From NCBI GenBank assembly GCA_030065155.1, contig JASJDI010000008.1, forward strand, positions 1-61,184: DNA of 61,184 nucleotides, given 5' to 3'. Below the pieces are notes generated by a model that saw nothing but the letters and a program-made list of their open reading frames with translations, searched no databases and was not told the DNA's origin. Origin of the DNA: Xenococcaceae cyanobacterium MO_188.B29. Lineage in GTDB: Bacteria > Cyanobacteriota > Cyanobacteriia > Cyanobacteriales > Xenococcaceae. Made by a program: the position numbers and the translations under genes. This document shows positions 12,169 to 21,453 of this stretch, piece after piece. Every line of letters starts with the position of its first letter. The stretch's first letter is position 1.

Positions 12169-12582
12169 ATGTCTCAGTCTACAAAAACTACTCAAAATCG
12201 TAAACTAGATTTACCAGAATCTTTATCTTCCGTAGGTATTGCTGCTACAGAAATTCGCCCCTGGGGTTCGTTTACCACTCTAGAAGAGGGAACTGGATAC
12301 AAAATCAAACGTATTGAAGTCAATCCAGGTCATCGCCTAAGTTTACAGATGCACCATCATCGTAGTGAACACTGGATTGTAGTATCTGGCACTGCTAAAG
12401 TTACCTGTGGCGATCGAGAAAAGATCCTCAGTAGTAACCAATCTACTTATGTACCTCAGTGTACTAGTCACCGTCTAGAAAATCCAGGAGTGATTAAACT
12501 AGTTTTAATTGAAGTTCAGAACGGCGAATACCTAGGCGAAGATGATATTATTCGTTTTCAAGACGATTACGCTAGACAGTAA
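12169..12582 (+). CDS. Cupin protein, type II mannose-6-phosphate isomerase-like
   Basis: The 137-residue single-domain cupin resembles the C-terminal isomerase domain of bifunctional mannose-1-phosphate guanylyltransferase/phosphomannose isomerase. It contains RPWGSF, then IEVNPGHRLSLQMHHHRSEHW (only the HHHRSEHW core carries the metal ligands), then the second cupin motif around VPQCTSHRLENPG. The guanylyltransferase domain of the bifunctional enzymes is absent. Such stand-alone copies are widespread in cyanobacteria and may isomerise mannose-6-phosphate/fructose-6-phosphate for GDP-mannose supply, but the substrate is not proven. It is followed 65 bp later by the IscA-type gene on the same strand. 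Confidence 0.85.
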   Translation: MSQSTKTTQNRKLDLPESLSSVGIAATEIRPWGSFTTLEEGTGYKIKRIEVNPGHRLSLQMHHHRSEHWIVVSGTAKVTCGDREKILSSNQSTYVPQCTSHRLENPGVIKLVLIEVQNGEYLGEDDIIRFQDDYARQ

Positions 12583-12647
12583 AACTGCTCAATAGCTGAT
12601 AATATTGACGAAGAAGCAGACCATCAAATGATTATCACAAAATCTGC

Positions 12648-13031
12648 ATGATTCAAATTAGTCAAGCTGCAGCTAGAGAAATTAAGCGATTAAAACAATT
12701 ACGTCAACAACCAGACAACCTCTTCCGTTTATCCGTCAAAGCTGGAGGTTGTTCTGGTTTATTTTATAATTTGGAATTAGATACATCAAGTTTTCAAAGT
12801 CAGACTCAAGTGACAACTGAGGACAGTAAAACGGTTCCTCACCAACAGCAAATCCGCTCCTATGAAAGCAATGGTGTTACTGTAATTGTAGACGAACAAA
12901 CCTACCCCTATGTTCAAGATCTAAAATTAGACTATTCAGAAGATTTAATGGGGGGAGGATTTCGTTTTCAAAACCCTAATTCCACTTCTACTTGCAAATG
13001 TGGTTTATCCTTTAAAACAACTGAGATATAA
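12648..13031 (+). CDS. HesB/IscA-family iron-sulfur cluster protein
   Basis: The 127-residue A-type scaffold or carrier protein has the three expected cysteines: one in KAGGCSGLFYNLELD and two in the C-terminal STCKCGLSF (CxC). The block GVTVIVDEQTYPYVQDLKLDY followed by LMGGGFRFQNPN matches the family core. It is longer than usual (about 107-118 aa) because a Gln/Ser/Thr-rich stretch of roughly 20 residues (around 45-70) is inserted between the first cysteine strand and the conserved GVTVIVD strand. It probably assembles or delivers Fe-S or iron in the cytosol. It lies 117 bp before rpsL. Confidence 0.9.
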   Translation: MIQISQAAAREIKRLKQLRQQPDNLFRLSVKAGGCSGLFYNLELDTSSFQSQTQVTTEDSKTVPHQQQIRSYESNGVTVIVDEQTYPYVQDLKLDYSEDLMGGGFRFQNPNSTSTCKCGLSFKTTEI

Positions 13032-13148
13032 TCAGGAAGGCAGACTATTTTTGTCCTTGACACTCAAAAAATTAATTGTTAAGATGGTAATTTGTTTGTC
13101 TGCTATACCACCTCGCCATGAGGACTATATTGCAGTTATATCTATCTC

Positions 13149-13520
13149 ATGCCCACAATTCAGCAACTCATTCGTAGCGAACGCGCTCAAATAAAGAAGA
13201 AAACAAAATCACCAGCTCTAAAAGAATGCCCGCAACGTCGGGGTGTCTGTACAAGAGTTTACACAACCACACCTAAAAAACCCAACTCAGCCTTAAGAAA
13301 AGTGGCTAGGGTTCGTCTAACTTCAGAGTTTGAAGTCACTGCTTACATACCTGGTATCGGACACAACTTACAAGAGCATTCAGTGGTCTTGATTCGTGGT
13401 GGTAGGGTAAAAGACCTACCAGGGGTAAGATATCACATTATTCGTGGCACTTTGGATGCTACAGGAGTGAAAGATAGACGCCAAGGTCGCTCCAAGTATG
13501 GCACTAAACGTCCTAAATAA
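13149..13520 (+). CDS. rpsL: 30S ribosomal protein S12
   Basis: The 123-residue protein begins [12 protein letters not shown] and has the family core [18 protein letters not shown], which contributes to decoding-centre accuracy, followed by the [18 protein letters not shown] loop. Length and sequence are standard. The lysine of KKPNS, the usual site of streptomycin-resistance changes, is the wild-type residue. It is the first gene of the str cluster (rpsL-rpsG-fusA-tuf-rpsJ). A hairpin in the 240-bp gap to rpsG may end part of the transcripts. Confidence 0.98.
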   Translation: MPTIQQLIRSERAQIKKKTKSPALKECPQRRGVCTRVYTTTPKKPNSALRKVARVRLTSEFEVTAYIPGIGHNLQEHSVVLIRGGRVKDLPGVRYHIIRGTLDATGVKDRRQGRSKYGTKRPK

Positions 13521-13565
13521 GCTTGGAATTTTCCCATAATCGCTGTTGTTGATTGGGCGAATTGA

Positions 13566-13611
13566 GGCATCCTCTTCTAGTGAAATGTAATCAAGTGAAG
13601 GATGCCATTTT
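13566..13611 (+). terminator. Terminator-like hairpin after rpsL
   Basis: GGCATCCT pairs with AGGATGCC across a loop of about 25 bases (extended by CTTC/GAAG with a bulge). It is followed by ATTTTT. It sits in the rpsL-rpsG gap and may be a partial terminator, with rpsG then needing its own promoter in the following 150 bp. Confidence 0.5.
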
Positions 13612-13760
13612 TAGTGAAAATAGATTGGTAAGTCTTTCAATGTACTTGCTGTTTCTCTGCTAATTAAGTTTGGAGAGCATTACAGTAAGCCAAATTGTAT
13701 TGTATAGTATCGAAGGCTATTAGATATAGTTACCTAAATTAGCTCATAAAAGTATAAACA

Positions 13761-14231
13761 ATGTCTCGTCGTACAATTAGAAAAAAACGTCCAGTCCCTC
13801 CCGATCCTGTCTATAATAGTCGCTTAGTCAACATGACTATCAGGCGAGTTATGCGTAGCGGCAAAAAATCCCTAGCTGCTCGTATTGTTTACGATGCCTT
13901 TAAAACCATTAATGAAAGAACAGGCAACGATCCTTTAGAGACTTTTGAACAGGCGATTAAAAATCTTACTCCCTTAGTCGAGGTGAAAGCTCGTAGGGTT
14001 GGTGGAGCAACTTATCAAGTTCCTATGGAAGTCAAACCAAGCAGAGGAACTACTTTGGCTTTAAGATGGCTGATTCAATTTTCTCGCTCTAGAGGTGGTC
14101 GCACTATGTCAGCGAAGCTAGCTAATGAGATCATGGATGCTGCCAACGAAACTGGAGGAGCAATGAAGAAGAGAGATGAAACCCATCGCATGGCAGAAGC
14201 AAATAAAGCTTTTGCTCATTATCGTTATTAA
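13761..14231 (+). CDS. rpsG: 30S ribosomal protein S7
   Basis: The 156-residue primary 16S-binding protein of the small-subunit head begins [16 protein letters not shown]. It contains the [14 protein letters not shown] hairpin and the C-terminal [17 protein letters not shown] typical of bacterial and plastid S7. It lies between rpsL and fusA in the standard str order. In other bacteria S7 also represses translation of this operon; nothing here shows that directly. Confidence 0.98.
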   Translation: MSRRTIRKKRPVPPDPVYNSRLVNMTIRRVMRSGKKSLAARIVYDAFKTINERTGNDPLETFEQAIKNLTPLVEVKARRVGGATYQVPMEVKPSRGTTLALRWLIQFSRSRGGRTMSAKLANEIMDAANETGGAMKKRDETHRMAEANKAFAHYRY

Positions 14232-14383
14232 GAAATCAGTTACAGCAGTAGTTGGATGTAGTAACAGAAGAGACGGTAAACTAACTTCTGCTACTATCTC
14301 TAAACTTAAACAGTTAAAAGTATAAAATTGTAAATAGTTTAAACACATAGTAGATATCTAGAATAACTTGCCTAGCAAAACTT

Positions 14384-14390
14384 AAGGAGG
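14384..14390 (+). promoter_or_regulatory. Strong Shine-Dalgarno for the GTG start of fusA
   Basis: AAGGAGG ends five bases before GTG at 14396-14398. This fixes the non-ATG start of fusA; no in-frame ATG lies nearby before the conserved [10 protein letters not shown] segment. Confidence 0.85.
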
Positions 14391-14395
14391 TATCT

Positions 14396-16471
14396 GTGGT
14401 ACGGAGCATCCCGCTAGAAAGAGTGCGTAATATAGGCATTGCTGCTCATATAGACGCGGGCAAAACAACAACAACAGAACGAATTCTTTTCTACACTGGT
14501 ATCGCTCATAAAATGGGTGAAGTTCATGATGGCGCAGCTACCATGGACTGGATGCAACAGGAGCAAGAAAGAGGAATAACGATTACTGCTGCAGCAATTA
14601 GTACCAGTTGGAAAGATCACAAAATCAACATCATTGATACTCCAGGACACGTAGACTTCACTATTGAAGTAGAGCGCTCGATGAGAGTACTAGATGGTGT
14701 AATTGCAGTATTTTGTTCTGTTGGCGGTGTACAACCCCAATCAGAAACCGTTTGGAGACAAGCAGATAGATATCAAGTACCTCGGATTGCTTTTGTTAAC
14801 AAAATGGATCGTACAGGTGCTAATTTCTTCAAAGTCTACGAACAGATTAGAGAGCGTCTGAGAGCTAATGCAGTCCCTATCCAGGTTCCTATCGGCAGTG
14901 AAAATGATTTCCAAGGAATTATTGACTTGGTAAGGATGCGCGCCAAAATTTACCAAGACGATCTCGGTGAGAAAATTGACGATACTGAGATACCTGAAGA
15001 ACTAAAAGAATTGGCAACGGAATACCGAGCTAAATTGATTGAAGCAATTGCCGAAACTGATGAGGAACTCCTAGAAAAATTTATGATGGAGGAGGAGTTC
15101 TCTGAAGCAGAAATTAAATCCGCTTTGCGTAAAGGTACAATTAATGGCTCGATTATACCTATGCTTTGTGGCTCTGCTTTCAAAAATAAGGGAGTTCAGG
15201 TCTTACTAGATGCAGTAGTAGATTACTTACCAGCACCAACGGAAGTGCCTGCTATCAGAGGGACTTTACCTGATGGAACAGAAGGGATGAGGAAATCTGA
15301 TGATGAAGAACCCTTCTCTGCTTTGGCTTTCAAGATAGCCACAGATAAATTTGGTCGTCTAACTTTCATGCGAGTGTACTCTGGGGTTTTGTCAAAAGGA
15401 AGTTATGTCTACAATGCAACTAAAGATAAAAAAGAGCGAATTGCTCGTCTAGTAGTCTTAAAATCCAACGAGCGGATCGAAGTAGACGAATTGAGAGCAG
15501 GAGATTTGGGTGCAGCAGTCGGTCTTAAACTGGCTGGGACAGGAGACACTCTATGTGATGACAAGAACCCGATTATCCTAGAATCACTGTTTGTTCCTGA
15601 ACCAGTTATTTCGGTGGCTGTTGAGCCACAAACCAAGGCTGATGTAGAAAAACTATCTAAGGCTTTACAAGCTCTATCAGATGAAGACCCCACATTTCGG
15701 GTTAGTACTAACCCAGAAACGAATCAAACAGTAATTGCTGGTATGGGTGAATTGCACCTAGAGATTCTCGTCGATCGCATGCTAAGGGAGTTTAACGTTG
15801 AAGCTACTGTTGGTAAACCTCAAGTAGCCTATCGGGAAACTATCCGTAAGAGGAGTAAAGCTGAAGGTAAATACATCAAACAGAGTGGCGGTAAAGGTCA
15901 ATATGGTCACGCTGTAATTGAAATAGAACCAGGAGAGACAGCTAGCGGTTTTGAATTCGTCTCGAAAATTGTTGGTGGTGTTATTCCCAAAGAATACATA
16001 CCCGCCATAGAGCAGGGAATTAAACAAACCTGTGAAACTGGTATCTTATCGGGTTATCCTTTGATTGATATCAAAGTAACTTTAGTGGATGGTTCTTATC
16101 ACGATGTAGACTCTAACGAAATGGCTTTTAAAGTTGCTGGCTCAATGGCAGTAAGAGATGCAGTACTTAAAGCATCTCCTATACTATTAGAACCGTTGAT
16201 GAAAGTTGAGGTAGAAGTTCCTGAAGATTTCCTTGGGGATGTCATGGGCGACCTTAACTCTCGTCGAGGCAACATAGAAGGTATGAACTCCGAAGATGGT
16301 CAAGCCAAAGTTGATGCTAAAGTTCCTTTAGCCGAAATGTTTGGTTACGCCACTGATATCCGCTCCAAAACTCAAGGTCGCGGTATATTTTCTATGGAGT
16401 TCAGTAACTACGAAGAAGTGCCTCGCAATGTAGCAGAGGCAATCATCGAAAAAAACAAAGGGAACGCATAA
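14396..16471 (+). CDS. fusA: Elongation factor G
   Basis: The 691-residue translocase GTPase drives tRNA-mRNA movement on the ribosome. The G domain has the P-loop [13 protein letters not shown] (from residue 17), RGITITAAA (switch I), DTPGHVDF and NKMD. Domains II-V follow, ending [16 protein letters not shown]. The length is standard for EF-G. It starts at GTG with a near-ideal AAGGAGG. It is followed by tuf after 24 bp, so the two are surely cotranscribed. Confidence 0.98.
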   Translation: MVRSIPLERVRNIGIAAHIDAGKTTTTERILFYTGIAHKMGEVHDGAATMDWMQQEQERGITITAAAISTSWKDHKINIIDTPGHVDFTIEVERSMRVLDGVIAVFCSVGGVQPQSETVWRQADRYQVPRIAFVNKMDRTGANFFKVYEQIRERLRANAVPIQVPIGSENDFQGIIDLVRMRAKIYQDDLGEKIDDTEIPEELKELATEYRAKLIEAIAETDEELLEKFMMEEEFSEAEIKSALRKGTINGSIIPMLCGSAFKNKGVQVLLDAVVDYLPAPTEVPAIRGTLPDGTEGMRKSDDEEPFSALAFKIATDKFGRLTFMRVYSGVLSKGSYVYNATKDKKERIARLVVLKSNERIEVDELRAGDLGAAVGLKLAGTGDTLCDDKNPIILESLFVPEPVISVAVEPQTKADVEKLSKALQALSDEDPTFRVSTNPETNQTVIAGMGELHLEILVDRMLREFNVEATVGKPQVAYRETIRKRSKAEGKYIKQSGGKGQYGHAVIEIEPGETASGFEFVSKIVGGVIPKEYIPAIEQGIKQTCETGILSGYPLIDIKVTLVDGSYHDVDSNEMAFKVAGSMAVRDAVLKASPILLEPLMKVEVEVPEDFLGDVMGDLNSRRGNIEGMNSEDGQAKVDAKVPLAEMFGYATDIRSKTQGRGIFSMEFSNYEEVPRNVAEAIIEKNKGNA

Positions 16472-16495
16472 ATTTAAGAAAGGAATAAATAATTC

Positions 16496-17725
16496 ATGGC
16501 ACGCGCAAAGTTTGAACGGAATAAAGATCACGCAAACATTGGTACTATTGGTCACGTTGACCATGGCAAAACTACTTTAACAGCAGCAATTACCATGACT
16601 TTGGCAGCTTCTGGTAAAGCTAAAGCCAGAAAATATGATGAAATTGATGCTGCTCCTGAAGAGAGAGAAAGAGGGATTACTATCAATACTGCTCACGTAG
16701 AATACGAAACCGATAATCGTCACTATGCTCACGTAGATTGTCCTGGTCACGCTGACTATGTGAAAAATATGATTACTGGTGCAGCACAGATGGATGGCGG
16801 AATCTTAGTAGTATCTGCTGCTGATGGCCCTATGCCTCAAACTCGCGAACACATTCTGTTAGCCAAGCAAGTAGGCGTGCCCAGTTTGGTGGTCTTTATG
16901 AACAAACAAGACCAAGTAGACGATGAAGAATTATTAGAGTTAGTAGAACTAGAAATCCGTGAACTTTTAAGTGAATATGATTTCCCTGGGGATGATATTC
17001 CTATTGTTTCTGGTTCCGCTTTATTGGCACTAGAAGCAGTCACCGAAAACCCCAATATCGCTAAAGGTGATAACGAGTGGGTAGATAAAATCTACGACTT
17101 AATGGAAAATGTTGACTCTTATATTCCTACTCCAGAAAGAGAAATTGATAAGCCTTTCTTGATGGCAGTAGAAGACGTATTCTCTATTACTGGTCGTGGT
17201 ACAGTGGCTACTGGTCGGATCGAACGGGGTAAAGTTAAAGTTGGGGAAACTGTAGAAATCGTCGGTATCAGAGACACTCGCAGTACAACCGTAACTGGAG
17301 TAGAAATGTTCCAAAAAACTCTAGATGAAGGTATGGCTGGAGATAACGTTGGTGTACTTCTACGTGGTGTACAAAAAGATGATATTGAGCGTGGTATGGT
17401 ACTAGCTAAACCAGGTTCTATTACTCCTCACACCCAATTTGAAGGAGAAGTTTACGTTCTCACTAAAGAAGAAGGTGGTCGTCATACTCCTTTCTTTAAA
17501 AACTATCGTCCTCAGTTCTATGTACGCACTACTGATGTAACTGGTACAATCAAAGACTATACGGCTGATGATGGTACAGCAGTAGAGATGGTTATGCCCG
17601 GCGATCGCATCAAAATGACTGTAGAACTAATTAATGCAATTGCGATCGAACAAGGAATGCGTTTTGCTATCCGGGAAGGCGGTCGTACCATTGGTGCAGG
17701 GGTCGTTGCCAAAATTCTTAAGTAG
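16496..17725 (+). CDS. tuf: Elongation factor Tu
   Basis: The 409-residue GTPase delivers aminoacyl-tRNA to the ribosome. It has the P-loop GHVDHGKTT (residues 19-27), [24 protein letters not shown] and SGSALL, and ends GVVAKILK. Cyanobacterial and plastid EF-Tu proteins are about 409 aa because of a roughly 10-residue insertion ([12 protein letters not shown] region), which is present. An AAGAAAGG Shine-Dalgarno precedes the ATG. A hairpin lies in the 120-bp gap to rpsJ. Confidence 0.98.
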   Translation: MARAKFERNKDHANIGTIGHVDHGKTTLTAAITMTLAASGKAKARKYDEIDAAPEERERGITINTAHVEYETDNRHYAHVDCPGHADYVKNMITGAAQMDGGILVVSAADGPMPQTREHILLAKQVGVPSLVVFMNKQDQVDDEELLELVELEIRELLSEYDFPGDDIPIVSGSALLALEAVTENPNIAKGDNEWVDKIYDLMENVDSYIPTPEREIDKPFLMAVEDVFSITGRGTVATGRIERGKVKVGETVEIVGIRDTRSTTVTGVEMFQKTLDEGMAGDNVGVLLRGVQKDDIERGMVLAKPGSITPHTQFEGEVYVLTKEEGGRHTPFFKNYRPQFYVRTTDVTGTIKDYTADDGTAVEMVMPGDRIKMTVELINAIAIEQGMRFAIREGGRTIGAGVVAKILK

Positions 17726-17744
17726 GACAACGAACCTAATTGTA

Positions 17745-17785
17745 AAGAGCAGATAGCAGTATGAAATGCTAGCTTATCTGCTCTT
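17745..17785 (+). terminator. Hairpin in the tuf-rpsJ gap
   Basis: AAGAGCAGATA pairs with TATCTGCTCTT (11 bp) across an AT-rich loop. No run of T follows, so it may be an mRNA processing or attenuation structure and not a full rho-independent terminator. Confidence 0.5.
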
Positions 17786-17845
17786 ACTTGTGTCTAAATA
17801 GACAATTTTAATTATTTACTTTCTGAACCTTGACAACTAAACAAA

Positions 17846-18163
17846 ATGGCAACAATTCAGCAACAAAAAATACGTATTCGTTTGAAAGCTTTTGACCGTC
17901 GTTTACTCGATACATCCTGTGAGAAGATTGTCGATACAGCCAATAGAACGAACGCTACAGCTATTGGTCCGATTCCTTTACCCACTAAGAGAAAAATTTA
18001 TTGCGTATTGCGTTCTCCCCACGTTGATAAAGATTCTCGTGAACACTTTGAGACTCGTACTCATCGACGCATTATCGATATTTATCAACCTTCATCTAAA
18101 ACTATTGATGCCTTGATGAAACTGGATTTACCTGCTGGGGTTGATATTGAGGTAAAACTTTAG
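17846..18163 (+). CDS. rpsJ: 30S ribosomal protein S10
   Basis: The 105-residue protein carries the family signature [15 protein letters not shown], then [29 protein letters not shown] and the C-terminal [13 protein letters not shown]. It belongs to the small-subunit head and in other bacteria also serves as the transcription factor NusE. In cyanobacteria it sits at the end of the str cluster after tuf, as here, and not at the head of the S10 operon. Confidence 0.98.
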   Translation: MATIQQQKIRIRLKAFDRRLLDTSCEKIVDTANRTNATAIGPIPLPTKRKIYCVLRSPHVDKDSREHFETRTHRRIIDIYQPSSKTIDALMKLDLPAGVDIEVKL

Positions 18164-18301
18164 TTGGTTGATAGTTAATGGTCGGTTGCTCGATCGAGCA
18201 TTAACTATTAGTAAAGAATCAAATAAAAACTGCTCTATCTGTCTTCTTAGGGCAAAATTCGCTAAAGTAAAGAAGGAAAACTATGAGTAAATTTTATAGA
18301 A

Positions 18302-18946
18302 ATGGCATCTTCTTCCTCTGTTGCTGTTAGAGAGCTTCCTTTATTTCCTCTTCCTGAAGTGGTGTTGTTTCCAGGTCGTCCTCTTCCTCTTTACATCTTT
18401 GAATTCCGCTATCGTATCATGATGAATACGATTTTAGAGAGCGATCGCCGTTTTGGTGTATTGATGTTTGATCCAGCCACAGGAGAAATAGCTAATTTTG
18501 GTTGTTGTGCTGAAATTATTAAGTTTCAGCGTCTACCAGACGATAAAATGAAAATGATCACTTTAGGACAGCAACGCTTTAGATTACTAGAGTATGTAAG
18601 AGAAAAACCTTATCGAGTAGGTTTAGTAGAGTGGGTTGAAGATAAACCATCTCAAAACGATCTACAACCTATGGCGACTAAGGTAGAAACTCTCTTACGT
18701 AATGTGGTTAGTTTGTCAGCTAAACTCAATAATCAAAAAATTGATTTGCCTGACGACCTTCCTAGCATACCTACTGATTTATCTTATTGGATTGGTAGCA
18801 ACCTTCTGAGATTACCAGCTTACGAACGGCAAAAGTTGTTAGAAATGCCAGATACTGCGGAGCGTTTAGAAAAAGAAGCAGAAATTTTGACTTCCACTCT
18901 CAATCATTTAGCTGCTTGGACTGCTCTGAAAGATGCCCTAGATTAA
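18302..18946 (+). CDS. Lon-protease substrate-binding-domain protein
   Basis: The 214-residue protein has the N-terminal LON domain (PUA-like) without ATPase or protease domains. It contains LPLFPLPEVVLFPGRPLPLYIFE, of which LFPLPEVVLFPG is the signature, followed by FRYRIMM, MFDPATG and LGQQRFR. Stand-alone LON-domain proteins after rpsJ are a conserved cyanobacterial arrangement. A role in substrate recognition or regulated proteolysis is only suggested by the domain. Its 3' end overlaps that of the convergent pheA by 4 bases. Confidence 0.88.
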   Translation: MASSSSVAVRELPLFPLPEVVLFPGRPLPLYIFEFRYRIMMNTILESDRRFGVLMFDPATGEIANFGCCAEIIKFQRLPDDKMKMITLGQQRFRLLEYVREKPYRVGLVEWVEDKPSQNDLQPMATKVETLLRNVVSLSAKLNNQKIDLPDDLPSIPTDLSYWIGSNLLRLPAYERQKLLEMPDTAERLEKEAEILTSTLNHLAAWTALKDALD

Positions 18947-19785
18947 TTCAGTTTTAAAAGCTCGTAGCTCCCAAAAATTTTTAATTGTTCAGTATATTGA
19001 GATAATTCGGTTAAGGCTGCGGTAACTGATGAGTGTTGTAGATTACCTTCTAAATCGATAAAGAAAATATATTCTCCTAACAAACGTTTAGTAGGGCGCG
19101 ACTCGATCTTGCTCATATTTATCCCTCTGCGAGCAAAAACTTGCAAAGGTTTAACTAGTGCTCCAGGTGCATTTTGAGGCAAGCTAAAAGCTAAAGAAAG
19201 ATAACTACCACTATTGCTAGCAGTGGAACTGAGAATCCAGAAACGGGTACAATTATCGGTATAATCGCCTATGTCATTACAAAGAATAGGTATTTGATAA
19301 AGCGGGGATGCTTTAGGCGAAGAAATAGCTGCTGCTTTTAGATCATCTTTTAAATAAGGTAAAGCCTCAGTAGTAGAGTTAATGGCAACAAGTTTAACCG
19401 AGGGCAAAAATTTTTCCAACCAATTCTGGCATTGAGCTAAAGCTTGAGGATGAGAATAAACCGTGGTAATTTCTTCTAGAGCAGAATTGCAAGATAGAAG
19501 AGCGTGGGAAATCGGTAGGACTAAAGCCTGAATAATTTTAAGTTTTTCTAGTTGCCATAGTCGATCTAAGGTAATGGTTACGGTACCTTCAATGGAATTT
19601 TCTACAGGAACTACTGCTAAATCTACCTTGTTTTGAGCTAGAGCATCTAAGGTCATCGCAATACTAGAACAAGGAAAAAAAGTTGCTTCCTGCTGTCGGT
19701 TTTGAGCTAACCAATTAGCGTAAGCGATCGCTGCTGTCTCTGAGTTTGTACCAATGGGGCCTAAATGAGCAATAGAAACCTTCAT
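18943..19785 (-). CDS. pheA: Prephenate dehydratase
   Basis: The 280-residue enzyme converts prephenate to phenylpyruvate in phenylalanine synthesis. The N-terminal catalytic domain starts IAHLGPIGTNSETAA and contains the essential TRF triplet in NCTRFWILSS. The C-terminal ACT domain has GALVKPLQVFARRGINM and the ESRP motif that forms the phenylalanine feedback site. There is no chorismate mutase domain, so this is the monofunctional type. It is transcribed divergently from the DUF1997 gene across a 160-bp gap. Confidence 0.95.
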   Translation of the reverse strand: MKVSIAHLGPIGTNSETAAIAYANWLAQNRQQEATFFPCSSIAMTLDALAQNKVDLAVVPVENSIEGTVTITLDRLWQLEKLKIIQALVLPISHALLSCNSALEEITTVYSHPQALAQCQNWLEKFLPSVKLVAINSTTEALPYLKDDLKAAAISSPKASPLYQIPILCNDIGDYTDNCTRFWILSSTASNSGSYLSLAFSLPQNAPGALVKPLQVFARRGINMSKIESRPTKRLLGEYIFFIDLEGNLQHSSVTAALTELSQYTEQLKIFGSYELLKLN

Positions 19786-19945
19786 ATAAACCTCTAAATT
19801 TAATTAAATTGTTAATGAGAGAGTTTTAATCTTATTGTGGTCACAAAGTCTTGGCTAACGGTGTAAAATTTCTGATTACTAGTTTTTTTTTGAAGAAATG
19901 TAACTTAAAATGAATAAAAGATACTTATTCTAAGTTATTACACTT

Positions 19946-20536
19946 ATGTATACTGGCTTTACTGCTTCCGAATCAGTAAAAATATTAGTAGAAAACGAAG
20001 AAATACCGATAAAGCATTACTTGCGTCAACCTCAACGTTTGGTTAAGGCGATCGCTAATCCTCGGTTAATGAAACAATTATCGGCAGATTTATATGAATT
20101 GAAAATGCGTCCTATTAACTTTATGGAGATGTATCATTTTCAACCTATTGTTAATCTCAAAGTCTGGGCTGGTAGAAATAGTACTGTGTGCTTAAAATCG
20201 GCAAGCTGTCAGATTAAGGGGATTGACTATATCAATAAGCGGTTTTCCCTACAACTCAAAGGTGTTCTTTATCCTGAGGAAATCAAAGGGCAAACCTATC
20301 TTCAAGGACAGGCAGATTTAGGAGTTAAGGTAGAATTACCACCAGCTTTAGTTTTTACTCCTCAACCACTGTTAGAAGTTACAGGAAACAGGCTATTAAA
20401 GAGTGTTTTAGCCAGAATTAAACAGCGATTAGTTAGCCAGTTGCTCCAAGATTATCGTGAGTGGACAGTGAGAGAAACTGGACAAGAACAGACCAAATCT
20501 GTAGCTAAACTATCCACTGATTTAGGTTTGATTTAA
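19946..20536 (+). CDS. DUF1997 family protein
   Basis: The 196-residue protein matches the cyanobacterial and plastid DUF1997 family as I recall it. It has an N-terminal strand segment, the motif PINFMEMYHFQPIVNLKV, repeated beta-rich strands around GVLYPEEIKG, and a C-terminal LLKSVLARIKQRLVSQLLQDY helix followed by W. There is no signal peptide and no catalytic motif. A lipid- or pigment-binding (START-like) fold is conceivable but not demonstrated. A composite hairpin repeat begins at its stop codon. A second, more distant relative is at 27672-28403. Confidence 0.75.
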   Translation: MYTGFTASESVKILVENEEIPIKHYLRQPQRLVKAIANPRLMKQLSADLYELKMRPINFMEMYHFQPIVNLKVWAGRNSTVCLKSASCQIKGIDYINKRFSLQLKGVLYPEEIKGQTYLQGQADLGVKVELPPALVFTPQPLLEVTGNRLLKSVLARIKQRLVSQLLQDYREWTVRETGQEQTKSVAKLSTDLGLI

Positions 20537-20832
20537 TAGTAGGGGCGGTTTGCCCTAAAGGACTAGCTTCTTGCTCAATAACCTCAACGGGGGGAACCCC
20601 CCTAAAGGGTTCAGCAGTTTCTTTAAGCGGGGAAACCCCCCTTCGGGTTCAACATCGGAAAGCGTTCCCTTGCTAAGTCGGCTTGCGTCCTTTGAGGAAA
20701 CCTCAAAGGCGTTCCGACTTCTTTCGGCGACGCGGGGTCTTTCCTCAGTTTGCTCAAGCGGGGAAACCCCGCCACCGCAACTGTTTCACCGCAACGGTTT
20801 TTCGCGCTTCGCGTCGCGAATCGCCCCTACTA
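20537..20832. repeat. GC-rich composite hairpin repeat between DUF1997 and rnhB
   Basis: The 296-bp element is bounded by TAGTAGGGGCG and CGCCCCTACTA. It contains several nested palindromes, for example GGGGGGAACCCCCC near 20589, GCGGGGAAACCCC units near 20628 and 20758, and CGCGCTTCGCGTCGCG near 20805. It is much GC-richer than the flanks. Short reading frames exist on the plus strand but look like chance translations of the repeats. The rnhB stop codon lies in the right terminus. It may form strong bidirectional terminators between the convergent genes. Confidence 0.75.
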
Positions 20833-21450
20833 ACGGCAAGGACGAAAAGACTTACGGTGTTGAGGGGATAAGCCATATTGCTCGATCGCAAGACGATGCT
20901 TTTTAGTTGGATAGCCTTTATTAGCAACTAAATCGTAATTAGGGTAATCAGCAGCAAGATTAGTAATTAAATCATCTCGCCACACTTTAGCCAAGATACT
21001 CGCAGAGGCGATCGCTGCTGATTTATTATCCCCTTTAATAACTGCCTTTTGAGATAGGGGAAGATCTTGGAGAGTAAATTTACCATCAACTAAACATATC
21101 TCTGGTGATACTTTTAACCCCAGTACTGCCCGCTTCATTGCTAGTAAAGAAGCTTGTAGAATATTTAGTCGATCGATTTCTTCTACATTAGCCTGAGCTA
21201 TATGCCAACTGCTTACTATTACTTGAATCGGTTTAACTAACTCCCTCCGTTTTTGGGCAGATAACTTCTTACTGTCGCGAACACCAATTTCTGCCAATTG
21301 AGGTAGGTTCGATAACGGCAATGTTACTGCTGCTGCTACCACAGGTCCAAATAAAGCTCCTCGCCCTACCTCATCTACTCCCGCTAGCAAGATATTATCC
21401 TCACCTAATTCTGATACCAGATGGCGATCGTCAAATAGAAAGTTATTCAA
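20830..21450 (-). CDS. rnhB: Ribonuclease HII
   Basis: The 206-residue enzyme cuts the RNA strand of RNA-DNA hybrids and removes single misincorporated ribonucleotides. The catalytic block AGVDEVGRGALFGPVVAAAV supplies D and E. A further acidic residue is in CLVDGKFTL, and the ASASILAKVWRD segment is also conserved. It starts 3 bp after the rne stop, so the two are an operon, an arrangement known in cyanobacteria. The last codons (RPCR) and the stop run into the composite repeat, so the C-terminus may have been reshaped by repeat insertion. Confidence 0.95.
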   Translation of the reverse strand: MNNFLFDDRHLVSELGEDNILLAGVDEVGRGALFGPVVAAAVTLPLSNLPQLAEIGVRDSKKLSAQKRRELVKPIQVIVSSWHIAQANVEEIDRLNILQASLLAMKRAVLGLKVSPEICLVDGKFTLQDLPLSQKAVIKGDNKSAAIASASILAKVWRDDLITNLAADYPNYDLVANKGYPTKKHRLAIEQYGLSPQHRKSFRPCR

Positions 21451-21453
21451 CTT

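Noticed and set aside
20571-20906. Plus-strand frames of 111 and 62 codons in the composite repeat
   Set aside because: They translate palindromic GC-rich repeats, overlap rnhB in antisense and show no protein-like pattern.
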